Source of the DNA: Spirochaetaceae bacterium | Lineage (GTDB): Bacteria; Spirochaetota; Spirochaetia; Treponematales; Breznakiellaceae | NCBI GenBank assembly: GCA_031265015.1 | Contig: JAISDG010000205.1 | Coordinates: forward strand, 1 to 11,145 | Direction: 5' to 3' | Length of the DNA stretch: 11,145 nt | Shown here: positions 1 through 6,702 of the stretch, piece after piece | Numbering within the stretch: the first letter of the stretch is position 1 | How the letters are laid out: each line of letters starts with the position of its first letter | Position numbers and translations under genes: made by a program | The notes under the pieces: model-generated | The model's database searches: none | Told to the model about the DNA's origin: nothing | What the model saw: only the letters and a program-made list of their open reading frames with translations

Positions 1-834
1 GCAACCCAGCGGGCCTATGGGGAATACAAGCTGTGGGCCTTTACCATCGGCCCCATGGTAGGGATCCGCCTGCCCGGCAGCAGTGTCTCCGGCGCCATTG
101 ACGAGATTCAAAATATAGGGGATACCCTGGAAGAAGACGGCGATATTAAGGCGGGGCTTAATATCCAGGGGATCACCGGCCAGTTCGGCCTGAATACTTC
201 CAAATTCCTGCTGGACAATCTCTACCTGGGAATACGGTTCGGGTACTTTAATCTAACGGCTGTGGAAAATCTGGAATTCAAAACCTTCCATATCGGCTTA
301 ACGGGGAATTACCAGCTGCTTAAAGGGCCTAATGTGGTATCGGGGCTTTTCCACTGGCGGGGCGTCAATGTGGGGGCGGGGCTTATTTTCCAGAGAACCA
401 CCCTGGGCTATACCTATGAACTGGATCCCCAGACAGGTGCAAACGGTGGTGTCACACTCTCTGTCGATCCGGCGGTTAACTTTGACATGAAGATCAATAC
501 CTTTATCATTCCCCTGGAGGTAAATACCTCGGTCCAGCTTTTATGGGTCCTTAACCTGAACCTGGGTTTGGGGGTAGACGTGGCCTTCGGTAAAAACACC
601 ACTACCTTAAACATGTCCGGCGATATTACCGGCGACCCGGCCTCCGGTATTCATACCCCGGGATACCTGACTGTGGACGGCGGCGGATCCATGGGTCCCA
701 CGGTCTTTAACCCCAAGGTTATGGCAAACATCGGCTTTAAATTCGGCCCGGTGATCATCGACGTACCCGTTACCTACTACTTTGTGGGGGGGCCGGGGCT
801 CAGCGCCGGCATCACCCTGGGGGCTGTCTGGTAA
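1..834 (+). CDS. Probable outer-membrane beta-barrel protein, 5' partial
   Basis: The reading frame is open from the first base, so the gene starts left of the window; the ATG at 55 is an internal methionine. 277 residues are visible. The sequence is rich in glycine and in alternating polar/hydrophobic stretches of 8 to 12 residues, as expected of transmembrane beta strands. It contains no long hydrophobic helix and ends in an aromatic residue (GITLGAVW), as many outer-membrane barrel proteins do. The signal peptide would be outside the window. The stop codon TAA overlaps the ATG of the next gene by one base, so the two are probably co-transcribed and translationally coupled. I do not recognise a named family. 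An OmpW-like or other Treponema porin-like barrel is possible, but the assignment rests on composition and the C-terminal strand only. Confidence 0.62.
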   Translation, partial: ATQRAYGEYKLWAFTIGPMVGIRLPGSSVSGAIDEIQNIGDTLEEDGDIKAGLNIQGITGQFGLNTSKFLLDNLYLGIRFGYFNLTAVENLEFKTFHIGLTGNYQLLKGPNVVSGLFHWRGVNVGAGLIFQRTTLGYTYELDPQTGANGGVTLSVDPAVNFDMKINTFIIPLEVNTSVQLLWVLNLNLGLGVDVAFGKNTTTLNMSGDITGDPASGIHTPGYLTVDGGGSMGPTVFNPKVMANIGFKFGPVIIDVPVTYYFVGGPGLSAGITLGAVW

Positions 835-1307
835 TGAAGCGGGTTATCCTTCCGGTCCTGCTGCTGGTTCTGGCGGGGCTTGGCTACAGCCAGCCCCGGC
901 TTCTTCCCCAAAACGCCGAAACCGCTCCGGTTTCGGGGGAATCGGTGCTGGTTATCGCCAACAGGCTGCGGGACGACAGCGTCGTTATTGCCGTAGACGG
1001 CGTCAGGAAAGCCCATCTTATGAAGGGCGAAACGGCAAGCATCGTTGTTTCCAACGGCAGGCGGGCGGTACAGGTGATCCAGCTCCGCTGGAACAGCGGA
1101 AAAAACAGCTGGGAAGAACGGGGCGATGATACCAGGCACATAAACTGCAGGAACCGGACGATCGCCCTGGACGTGGAATCCGGCCCCGATATTACCGTCG
1201 GGGGAAAATCCCCGGTCCGTTACGGAACGTCCGGCGCCGCGGAAACGGCGGCCGCGGCCAGGGAAGCCGCCGGCCGGGCGTTCGAGGATTTTGAGGCTCC
1301 GGAATAA
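834..1307 (+). CDS. Small exported protein of unknown function
   Basis: This 157-residue protein begins with a clear Sec-type signal peptide: a positive N-terminus (MKR), a hydrophobic core at about residues 4 to 17 and a probable cleavage site near residue 20 (GYSQ). No lipobox cysteine is present, so it is probably a soluble periplasmic or surface protein rather than a lipoprotein. Residues about 37 to 120 alternate short beta-like segments (VLVIANRL, SVVIAVDGV, ASIVVSNG, AVQVIQLRW), suggesting a small beta-sandwich. The C-terminus, after residue 134, is alanine- and glutamate-rich and probably helical. The start ATG overlaps the preceding stop by one base (TAATG), and a GGGGG run about 10 bases upstream may serve as ribosome-binding site. 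The pairing suggests a shared envelope role with the upstream barrel; function is not recognised. Confidence 0.7.
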   Translation: MKRVILPVLLLVLAGLGYSQPRLLPQNAETAPVSGESVLVIANRLRDDSVVIAVDGVRKAHLMKGETASIVVSNGRRAVQVIQLRWNSGKNSWEERGDDTRHINCRNRTIALDVESGPDITVGGKSPVRYGTSGAAETAAAAREAAGRAFEDFEAPE

Positions 1308-1314
1308 TGAAGCT

Positions 1315-1365
1315 GGGGCTGTCCAAAAAGTAAGGGCAGTCCTTAATTTTTTTCCTGTCAGCCCC
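1315..1365. terminator. Bidirectional Rho-independent terminator between convergent genes
   Basis: The core is a 5-bp stem, TAAGG at 1331-1335 with CCTTA at 1341-1345. It is flanked by AAAAA at 1325-1329 and a seven-base T run at 1347-1353, which can also pair across a G/A mismatch. This gives a U-tract on either strand, so it can stop both the plus-strand exported-protein operon and the minus-strand flagellar operon. An outer 7-bp arm (GGGGCTG at 1315-1321 with CAGCCCC at 1359-1365) could extend the structure. It lies in the 76-base gap between the two convergent gene ends, where a terminator is expected. Confidence 0.72.
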
Positions 1366-1383
1366 TATGGACCCGCGTGCGAA

Positions 1384-1989
1384 TCAAGGAATGTCATTTG
1401 GGCGTTCCATGGCAATGTAGAGTTCCGTCTCTCCCACGGTCAGCCCCAGCCGCTCGGCTATCAGTTCCGCGGAAAAACCGGCGTGGTGCAGTTCGGCTAT
1501 CCGTTCCTTTAAGGGGGGCGGTTTGGGCGTAAGTTCCCGGGAAACGGTAATTTTGGGCGGCGACTTTTTTTCCGGTTCGGTAATTTCCAGTTTTTCCAGC
1601 AGGGAATGTTTCTTTCCCCGGCTGCCCGCGGTATAAGCCGCCGCCGACACTGGAGCGGCGGTCCTGTCCAGGGATACAAAAGCCCGGCTTTCGGTTTTCC
1701 GCCGTTCCAGTTCCCTGGTTAAAACGGCAATACGCCGTTCCGCATCGGCACAGGCCCTGTCCGCCCCGGCGCAGGCTTCCCTAAGCTGGCGGATCTTTTC
1801 TTCCAGCAGCTGAAGATCCTGTTCGGTTTTTTCGTCAATGTCCGCTTCAAGCTGCCGGACTTCTTCCTGGAGGGTAACCAGGATATGGTCCGGATCGGTC
1901 CTGCGCCGGACATAGGATTTAAGGTAGAGGAGGGCAAAAAACCACAGGGCCAGAATCAGGGCAAAGCCGGGAAAAAACCAGTTCATCAC
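1384..1989 (-). CDS. Single-pass membrane protein with coiled coil and SwrB-like C-terminus
   Basis: This 201-residue protein is the last gene of the flagellar operon. It has one N-terminal membrane helix (about residues 4 to 24) followed by basic residues, consistent with a cytoplasmic body. A charged heptad-like coiled coil covers about 36 to 100, and a low-complexity linker with basic and proline-rich parts follows. A C-terminal helix-turn-helix-like segment at about 160 to 195 reads KERIAELHHAGFSAELIAER then LGLTVGETELYIAM. That layout (anchor, coiled coil, short HTH-like tail) and the flagellar context resemble SwrB/YlxL and DUF6115-type proteins, which in Bacillus promote flagellar export gate activation. 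The assignment is by architecture, not alignment. The start is GTG at 1989 with an ATG immediately after at 1986; either is possible. The gene lies 12 bases after the preceding stop. Confidence 0.72.
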   Translation of the reverse strand: MMNWFFPGFALILALWFFALLYLKSYVRRRTDPDHILVTLQEEVRQLEADIDEKTEQDLQLLEEKIRQLREACAGADRACADAERRIAVLTRELERRKTESRAFVSLDRTAAPVSAAAYTAGSRGKKHSLLEKLEITEPEKKSPPKITVSRELTPKPPPLKERIAELHHAGFSAELIAERLGLTVGETELYIAMERPNDIP

Positions 1990-1997
1990 AGGTACGA

Positions 1998-2011
1998 TAC
2001 CCTACAGGGTA
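1998..2011 (-). promoter_or_regulatory. Small hairpin over the ribosome-binding site of the SwrB-like gene
   Basis: In the minus-strand RNA, UACCC and GGGUA flank a UGUA loop, making a perfect 5-bp stem. It contains the UAG stop of the upstream gene (2002-2004) and the only Shine-Dalgarno-like bases (AGGG) for the GTG/ATG start at 1989/1986. A ribosome terminating on the upstream gene would open the stem, so it could couple translation of the two genes. The stem is short; this is inference from sequence only. Confidence 0.3.
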
Positions 2012-2328
2012 ACATCGATGTTTCTGCCCAAATCAGGATCGCTGATGACTGTTTTGACTTCGCCCGGCGGCTCTTCCTCCTGGTCTCTGCGGCGGTCTTC
2101 CGGCTCCTGCCCTTTTCTGCCGCCGTTTTTGTCCTTTATTTCTTCAGTCCCGTCCCCCATGTCCTGGGCTTCGTTCACCGCCCTAATCCGTTCATCGGTA
2201 TGCCGCTGTATCTGGGACTGCTGAATGGCCTGCTGGATTGCCGCCCCTTCGCGCTGGGCCGCTTCCTGTTTCCCCACCTTGTCGGCCTGGGTAAACAGCG
2301 TTTGAAGGTCAATTGGAGAAATAGCCAT
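2002..2328 (-). CDS. Small hydrophilic protein of unknown function in the flagellar operon
   Basis: The protein is 108 residues from the preferred start at 2328 (MAISPIDLQTLF). A longer version starting at 2352 would add eight residues and overlap fapA by 44 bases. The internal start is favoured because GAAGGG lies 5 bases upstream, while the outer ATG has only a weak site. It overlaps the end of fapA by 20 bases. There is no signal peptide or membrane segment. The N-terminal third (SPIDLQTLFTQADKVGKQEA) looks amphipathic and helical. The rest is highly charged and glutamine/glutamate/arginine rich, probably disordered, ending in a short hydrophobic stretch (KTVISDPDLGRNIDVTL). I do not recognise a family. 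Its place between fapA and the SwrB-like gene suggests an accessory role in flagellar assembly, which is inference. Confidence 0.7.
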   Translation of the reverse strand: MAISPIDLQTLFTQADKVGKQEAAQREGAAIQQAIQQSQIQRHTDERIRAVNEAQDMGDGTEEIKDKNGGRKGQEPEDRRRDQEEEPPGEVKTVISDPDLGRNIDVTL

Positions 2329-4270
2329 CGGGGCCCTTCTTTGATTCTTCATCGGGTTCTTCGTACTTGGTCACCCGCACCAGGCCGTTTTCAAGAATAA
2401 AGGTTACCGCCCGGTATTCGTTACGGACATCTTCTTTGGCATCCCGGATCAGGATTTTTACCCCCGGATATACCTTGGAAGAAGCGGAAACCCTTCCCCG
2501 GGCTTTAAGGGTGGCAAGGAAGGCCTGGATCTTTTCGGTTTCCTGTTTGTTTTTCCGCAGATCTTCGGTCAGCTCCTGCCGCTTGTCCATCAGTTCGGTA
2601 AGGTACGCTTCCTTGTCCTCGGGCAGGCTTTTCCGCTGTTTTTTTATGTTAATCAGGGTCTGGATATTGAGCTGGATTTCTTCCAGCTGCTTTTCGCTTT
2701 CCGCTTTTTTTATTTCCAGAATTTCAAGCTGTTCCTTGCTCTTCGGATCAAACCCTACTTCGCAGATCGTTTCGGTTCCGCTGGTAGGGCTTCCGATGCT
2801 TTTGGCGTTAATTTCTTCGGTGGCCCGCAGCCGCCCACCGACGATAGAAGCCCGCTTTCCCTTGCAGACAATCCGTTTAAAGGCGTCTACCCGGGAATTG
2901 ATAATGCCGTCGGAAACGACTACCATATTGCCCGCTTCCACCTGGGCGTTTTCTATAAACCGCGCCCAGATAGAACGTCCCGCGCGGATAATGCCGGTAC
3001 TCTTCCCCGTAATTCCCTGGTGAACGATAATGTCCCCTTCCGCATCCAGTTCCGCCTTCTCCACGGTACCATCCACTTCGATATTGCCCGCGGCTTTGAC
3101 CGAATATCCGTCCTCCACGGTGCCGGAGATAACCACGTTCCCCAGGAAAATAATGTTTCCGGTTTTGATATTGACATTCCCCTGGACGGCGTATACGGGC
3201 TCCACGTTAATCTTGCCCCCGGAAAGTACCACCTGGCCGTTCATGTCCGCCACAATGGTAACGCCGTCGTCCGCGATATGGACATTCTTGCCCAGCGGCA
3301 GGACGATGTCCCTGCCGTTTTTGGCCGGAAGTACCTTGCCCGTTACGGTCCGGCCCACGGTCCCGTCTTCCGCGGGAATTTTAACCGCCAGGGGCTGACC
3401 TTCCACCACATTCTGGATAATGTTCAGATCCTTAAAGTCAACCCGGCCGTTGGACCCTTCCCGGAGCCTGACCTTGGACTGATCGGTTTCAAAATTATAC
3501 TGGATATAGGCGTCTCTGCCGTCCGCGGGCCTGATTCCCGCCGCTACCTGTACCGGCTCCTTATAGGAAGGCTTGTCGGCATATTCGGAGAGCACCTCTT
3601 CATCAACCCCAAAGATAACCTTGTTGCTCCGCAGGAATGAAAGCAGGGTTTCCATGGACAGATCACAGCCCCCAAGCCCCGGAGGGGTCATGATGATCGA
3701 AACTTTCATTTCGTCGGCGGTAATGTCCACGGAAACCATGGCGTCATTCACGGGCTGCCGCTGGAAGCCGCCTATCCGTTCATAGATTCCCGCTTCCGCC
3801 CTGATAATTTCCTGGGCTTTTTCAAGGTCGTAATCCGAAATTCCCCGGGCGGCGATAAGCTGGGTTACCGCCGCGGGATTAACCTTCCTCCCCCGGCCCA
3901 CGGGGGGCGTCACTTTCAGGAACACACCGTCATAAAGAAGGTGCAGGGCGGCTTCCCCGTCCTTGTTCACGGCCATCCTGGCGGTTTCCGCGGCGGCCTC
4001 CGCCGCGGCTTCCTTTTCTTCTTCGATAGTTTCGGCGGTTACCCGTTCATAGGCCCTTATTTTCCAGTTTTTGGCGCCGCTGCCAAGCAGCCCGGAAAAC
4101 CCCCGGGCCGTCACTTCATACTCAATGCGCCGGACGGGAAGATTGAGCAGCACCGCCGCCTCCGCCGCCGCCTCTTCCAGTGTGGCCCCCTCGGCATCCA
4201 CGGCATGGATGGACCTGTCCCGCTCCAAACGATCCTTCATTGCATGCTGGAGCTGAACAAAATCAACCAT
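2309..4270 (-). CDS. fapA: FapA (DUF342) family protein with Jag-N-like N-terminal domain
   Basis: The protein is 653 residues from the preferred start at 4270. Residue numbers here count from the upstream ATG at 4297, which adds nine residues. About 28 to 84 resembles the Jag/KhpB N-terminal domain (TLEEAAAEAAVLLNLP, then GFSGLLGSG). About 118 to 365 fits the FapA N-terminal region, including DGTVGRTVTGKVLPAKNGRD at about 311 to 330. About 366 to 510 is a repetitive beta-helix-like stretch with GNVNIKTGNI, GNIEVDG and GDIIVHQG motifs, as in FapA and bactofilin-like folds. About 520 to 600 is a long charged coiled coil, followed by a short beta-rich tail. It is cytoplasmic, with no signal peptide or membrane segment. 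FapA proteins are linked to flagellar assembly and polar localisation in some Proteobacteria; the exact role in spirochetes is inferred. The 4270 start is chosen because AGGGG lies 6 bases upstream. Confidence 0.86.
   Translation of the reverse strand: MVDFVQLQHAMKDRLERDRSIHAVDAEGATLEEAAAEAAVLLNLPVRRIEYEVTARGFSGLLGSGAKNWKIRAYERVTAETIEEEKEAAAEAAAETARMAVNKDGEAALHLLYDGVFLKVTPPVGRGRKVNPAAVTQLIAARGISDYDLEKAQEIIRAEAGIYERIGGFQRQPVNDAMVSVDITADEMKVSIIMTPPGLGGCDLSMETLLSFLRSNKVIFGVDEEVLSEYADKPSYKEPVQVAAGIRPADGRDAYIQYNFETDQSKVRLREGSNGRVDFKDLNIIQNVVEGQPLAVKIPAEDGTVGRTVTGKVLPAKNGRDIVLPLGKNVHIADDGVTIVADMNGQVVLSGGKINVEPVYAVQGNVNIKTGNIIFLGNVVISGTVEDGYSVKAAGNIEVDGTVEKAELDAEGDIIVHQGITGKSTGIIRAGRSIWARFIENAQVEAGNMVVVSDGIINSRVDAFKRIVCKGKRASIVGGRLRATEEINAKSIGSPTSGTETICEVGFDPKSKEQLEILEIKKAESEKQLEEIQLNIQTLINIKKQRKSLPEDKEAYLTELMDKRQELTEDLRKNKQETEKIQAFLATLKARGRVSASSKVYPGVKILIRDAKEDVRNEYRAVTFILENGLVRVTKYEEPDEESKKGPDGYFSN
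2334..2339 (-). promoter_or_regulatory. Ribosome-binding site deciding the start of the 108-residue protein
   Basis: GAAGGG on the minus strand sits 5 bases before the ATG at 2328 and inside the 3' end of fapA. It supports the shorter start over the ATG at 2352. Confidence 0.5.
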
Positions 4271-4276
4271 TACGTA

Positions 4277-4281
4277 CCCCT
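4277..4281 (-). promoter_or_regulatory. Ribosome-binding site deciding the fapA start
   Basis: AGGGG on the minus strand lies 6 bases before the ATG at 4270. The alternative ATG at 4297 has no recognisable site upstream and lies within a predicted hairpin, so the inner start is preferred. Confidence 0.5.
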
Positions 4282-4290
4282 GAATGATGT

Positions 4291-4321
4291 CCGGCATATA
4301 CTGCCGGGCATTACAATGCCC
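4291..4321 (-). other. Two adjoining hairpins between the sigma gene and fapA
   Basis: Two perfect inverted repeats sit back to back. CCGGCA (4291-4296) pairs with TGCCGG (4302-4307) around a 5-base loop, and GGGCAT (4306-4311) pairs with ATGCCC (4316-4321) around a 4-base loop. They share two bases, so full formation of both is mutually limiting. No T run follows on the minus strand, so this is not a standard terminator. It may affect mRNA stability, processing or fapA expression relative to the sigma gene; that is inference. Confidence 0.4.
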
Positions 4322-4326
4322 CGCAT

Positions 4327-5148
4327 CTATACAATGCCTTTTCGGATATTGGTCAATTTCGACCGCAGATGGAGTATGGCCTTGGTATGAAGCTGGGAAA
4401 CCCGGGATTCGGTTACCTCCAGCACCCGGCCTATTTCCTTGAGGGTCAGGTCTTCGTAGTAATACAGGACCAGGATCTTTTTTTCCTTTTCGGGAAGATC
4501 GTTGATGGCGTTAACAATTACCCGGCGGATTTCTTCTTTTTCCACGATGATGTCTGGATTAAGGCTGGAGGGGGATTCGATGCTGTCGCCGATGGAAACT
4601 TTGTCGTTTTCGTCCCCGGAAAACCACACATCACTTAAGGAAAGAACCGACGTACTGGAAATCCGCTGCATGGTTTTAAGGTATTCTTCTTCGTCCATTC
4701 CCAGGGATCGGGCAATTTCCCGATCCGTGGCGGTCCGGCCCAGCTGGGCTTCCAGGGAACCGATGGCGTCTTCCACTTCCCGGGTTTTCTGCCGCACCGA
4801 CCGGGGCACCCAGTCGATCGAACGGAGTTCGTCAAAAATGGCTCCCCGGATCCGGGTAACCGCGTAGGTCTTAAATTTTACGTTTTTTTCGGGGTCGAAT
4901 TTGTCAATCGCGTCCAAAAGTCCAAAGACCCCGAATCCTACCAGGTCGTCAAATTCCACATTGTGGGGCATGCCCATGGCAACCTTTCCGGCTACGTATT
5001 TAACCAGGGGGGCATACTGTTTGATAAAAGTTTCCCGAATTTGGGGATCCCGTTTTTTACGGTACTGAACCCAGAGTTCTTCTTCTGTTTTTTCTTTTTC
5101 TTCAAGAGCTTGATGAGGCTTATCGGAACCCCAGAAAGTCTTCCCCAT
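4327..5148 (-). CDS. fliA: Flagellar sigma factor, sigma-28 FliA/WhiG type
   Basis: This is a 273-residue alternative sigma factor of usual FliA/WhiG length. Region 2 is clear at about residues 40 to 125: FIKQYAPLVKYVAGKV, then FDDLVGFGVFGLLDAIDKFD, KFKTYAVTRIRGAIFDELRS and DWVPRSVRQK. This covers core-enzyme and -10 element contacts. Region 3 follows at about 126 to 165 (LGRTATDREIARSLGM). Region 4 with its helix-turn-helix is at about 217 to 265 (LPEKEKKILVLYYYEDLTLK, EIGRVLEVTESRVSQLHTKA) and would read the -35 element. The first 25 residues are charged and family-variable. By family it should direct transcription of late flagellar genes; no anti-sigma gene is seen in the window. ATG at 5148 is supported by AAAGGA six bases upstream, inside the last codons of the preceding gene. 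WhiG is an alternative name. Confidence 0.94.
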   Translation of the reverse strand: MGKTFWGSDKPHQALEEKEKTEEELWVQYRKKRDPQIRETFIKQYAPLVKYVAGKVAMGMPHNVEFDDLVGFGVFGLLDAIDKFDPEKNVKFKTYAVTRIRGAIFDELRSIDWVPRSVRQKTREVEDAIGSLEAQLGRTATDREIARSLGMDEEEYLKTMQRISSTSVLSLSDVWFSGDENDKVSIGDSIESPSSLNPDIIVEKEEIRRVIVNAINDLPEKEKKILVLYYYEDLTLKEIGRVLEVTESRVSQLHTKAILHLRSKLTNIRKGIV

Positions 5149-5151
5149 AGG

Positions 5152-5808
5152 TTATCCTTTTTCGTCCTTTTTTAACACGGTTTGTATTGCCTGGGCCAGC
5201 TCTTTAGGATTAAAATCTCCCTTCAGGGTTGTTTTCGAACCCAAAGAGGAATGGGGCCTCCTTGGTTCCGGCGTATCAAAACTAACAGCGCCCGCATCAA
5301 ATCCCTCCGGCTGGGGGGTAAAGGTTTCCGAAAGGCCGTCCATATCGGGAAAGGCCTCCGGCCCGGATGAAGAACCGGCAAAACCGCCGGATGAAAAGTT
5401 CCCCAAGCCGTCCGAAATATCCTGAGTATCAGTATAATCTACCTTTTCTTCCTGGTCCAGTGGTATATTCCCGGGATTTTGCCGGGCCCGGGCGCTGGGC
5501 CGGCCCCCAATATCATCCACCACGTCGGAGCTGTCCTGGGGGAAAGCGCCCACAACGGGCCCCTCCCGGATATTGACAATGGAGCCCGGCCCGGACATGC
5601 CCGGATCATCCTCTGCCCCGTTTAATAATTCCGGCACATACTGGCCCAAAAGCCAGGAAACCAGGCAGGACAGGCCGAAAAACAGGGCCCCAAAGAACAG
5701 GGCCCGCAGCAGGAGAACCAGAAAACCGGTTCCGCTGACAAGGCCGATAAGCAAAGAAAGGACAAAAGCCGCCCCCGCGGCTATACCGCCGGCCTTAAAG
5801 TTAAGCAC
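5152..5808 (-). CDS. Membrane protein of unknown function between flhG and the sigma gene
   Basis: This 218-residue protein starts with GTG. It has two hydrophobic helices at about residues 7 to 24 and 27 to 55 (the second may be one long or two short helices). A long acidic, glycine/serine/proline-rich linker (about 62 to 190) is probably disordered. It ends in a short, likely structured segment, DFNPKELAQAIQTVLKKDEK, at about 198 to 217. The shape suggests a membrane anchor presenting a small C-terminal binding helix to the cytoplasm. I do not recognise a named family; from memory, treponemes carry a similarly placed hypothetical protein next to the flagellar MinD homologue. It is separated by 3 bases from each neighbour. 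A role in flagellar placement or in control of the sigma factor is possible, but only from context. Confidence 0.78.
   Translation of the reverse strand: MLNFKAGGIAAGAAFVLSLLIGLVSGTGFLVLLLRALFFGALFFGLSCLVSWLLGQYVPELLNGAEDDPGMSGPGSIVNIREGPVVGAFPQDSSDVVDDIGGRPSARARQNPGNIPLDQEEKVDYTDTQDISDGLGNFSSGGFAGSSSGPEAFPDMDGLSETFTPQPEGFDAGAVSFDTPEPRRPHSSLGSKTTLKGDFNPKELAQAIQTVLKKDEKG
5155..5160 (-). promoter_or_regulatory. Ribosome-binding site of the sigma gene within the upstream gene
   Basis: AAAGGA encodes the last two residues (Lys-Gly) of the preceding protein and also lies 6 bases before the sigma ATG. Only CCT separates the upstream TAA from that ATG. This supports translational coupling. Confidence 0.55.
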
Positions 5809-5811
5809 GGC

Positions 5812-6699
5812 TTATGATTCCCCCCTGAACATCCGTTTTAACATATTGCCGAATCCTCCGTTATCCCGAACCTCGGTTTTCTCCATACGGCCCATAATAT
5901 GCTGAACGCACTGCGAGGCCTTGCATTTCGGGTCCACCACCATAAAGGGCCGCTGTTTAAGCACCGCCTGGGATACCGCGGAGTCATCATAGATAAAGCC
6001 CAGGTATTCCAGTTTAAGGTTTAAAAACTGGCTGGTAATATTGATCATCCGGTCCGCAATTTTGGCGCCCTCCGCGGCATTTTTAACCCGGTTTACCACC
6101 AGTTTAAGCCCCATATTAAGGCTGTTAATTTCCGTGGCGATGATCTTGATGATTCCGTAGGCGTCGGTAATCGCCGTGGGTTCCGGGGTGGTGATAATCA
6201 CCGAGTCATCCGCGGCGGCCACAAAATCCAGCACATTGCTGGAAACTCCCGCGGAGGTATCGATGATAACGATGTCCGCGGAAGAAAGGGTCCCCAGCTC
6301 CTCGATAAAGCACTGCCGTTCGTTTTCGTTCAGGTTGGCTATTTTGGAAAACCCCGATGCCCCCGCCACAATGGAAATGCCGTATTCGGTCTCCACCATG
6401 ATTTCCTTCATGGTCTTCTGTTTGCGGATCACATGGTACAGGTTGAATTTGGGGATCATGTTCAGCATTACGTTCACATTGGCAAGCCCCAAATCGGCGT
6501 CCATGACCACCACCTTCCTGCCTGCCCGGGCATAGGCCAGGGCCAGGTTAACCGACACATTGGTCTTTCCCACCCCGCCCTTGACGGAGGTAACGGTGAT
6601 GATCCGGGCTTTTTTTCCGTCTTTGCCCTTGGAAGGTTTTTCGTAGGAACTGTTTTTTTGCCTCATCATCTCCCGCAGTTTTTCCGCCTGATCTTCCAT
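5812..6699 (-). CDS. flhG: FlhG (FleN/YlxH) MinD-type flagellar-number ATPase
   Basis: This 295-residue protein is a MinD/ParA-family ATPase of usual FlhG length. The N-terminus has DQAEKLR (residues 3 to 9), matching the DQAxxLR motif by which FlhG activates the FlhF GTPase. A deviant Walker A motif, KGGVGKTN, lies at about 40 to 47, with the signature lysine K40. DADLGLANVN at about 67 to 76 and the Walker B-like VIIDTSAG at about 144 to 151 complete the ATPase core. The C-terminal end (NMLKRMFRGES) resembles an amphipathic membrane-targeting helix. It acts at the inner membrane with FlhF to control where and how many flagella form. It starts 3 bases after the flhF stop; AAAGGATGG upstream, within the end of flhF, is a possible ribosome-binding site though slightly far. 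Confidence 0.94.
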   Translation of the reverse strand: MEDQAEKLREMMRQKNSSYEKPSKGKDGKKARIITVTSVKGGVGKTNVSVNLALAYARAGRKVVVMDADLGLANVNVMLNMIPKFNLYHVIRKQKTMKEIMVETEYGISIVAGASGFSKIANLNENERQCFIEELGTLSSADIVIIDTSAGVSSNVLDFVAAADDSVIITTPEPTAITDAYGIIKIIATEINSLNMGLKLVVNRVKNAAEGAKIADRMINITSQFLNLKLEYLGFIYDDSAVSQAVLKQRPFMVVDPKCKASQCVQHIMGRMEKTEVRDNGGFGNMLKRMFRGES

Positions 6700-6702
6700 A
6701 GA

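Noticed and set aside
782..1129. Open frame of 115 residues on the plus strand
   Set aside because: It overlaps the barrel gene end and most of the exported-protein gene in another frame, and its residue make-up (Gly, Arg, Pro, Ser) is typical of an out-of-frame shadow in GC-rich DNA.
1885..2400. Open frame of 171 residues on the plus strand across several minus-strand genes
   Set aside because: It spans three minus-strand genes with better starts, domains and operon spacing; a hydrophobic stretch in it is the complement of the charged small protein.
3020..3640. Open frame of 206 residues opposite fapA
   Set aside because: It is antisense to a well-supported conserved gene; the protein shows no domain, and no ribosome-binding site or promoter was evident.
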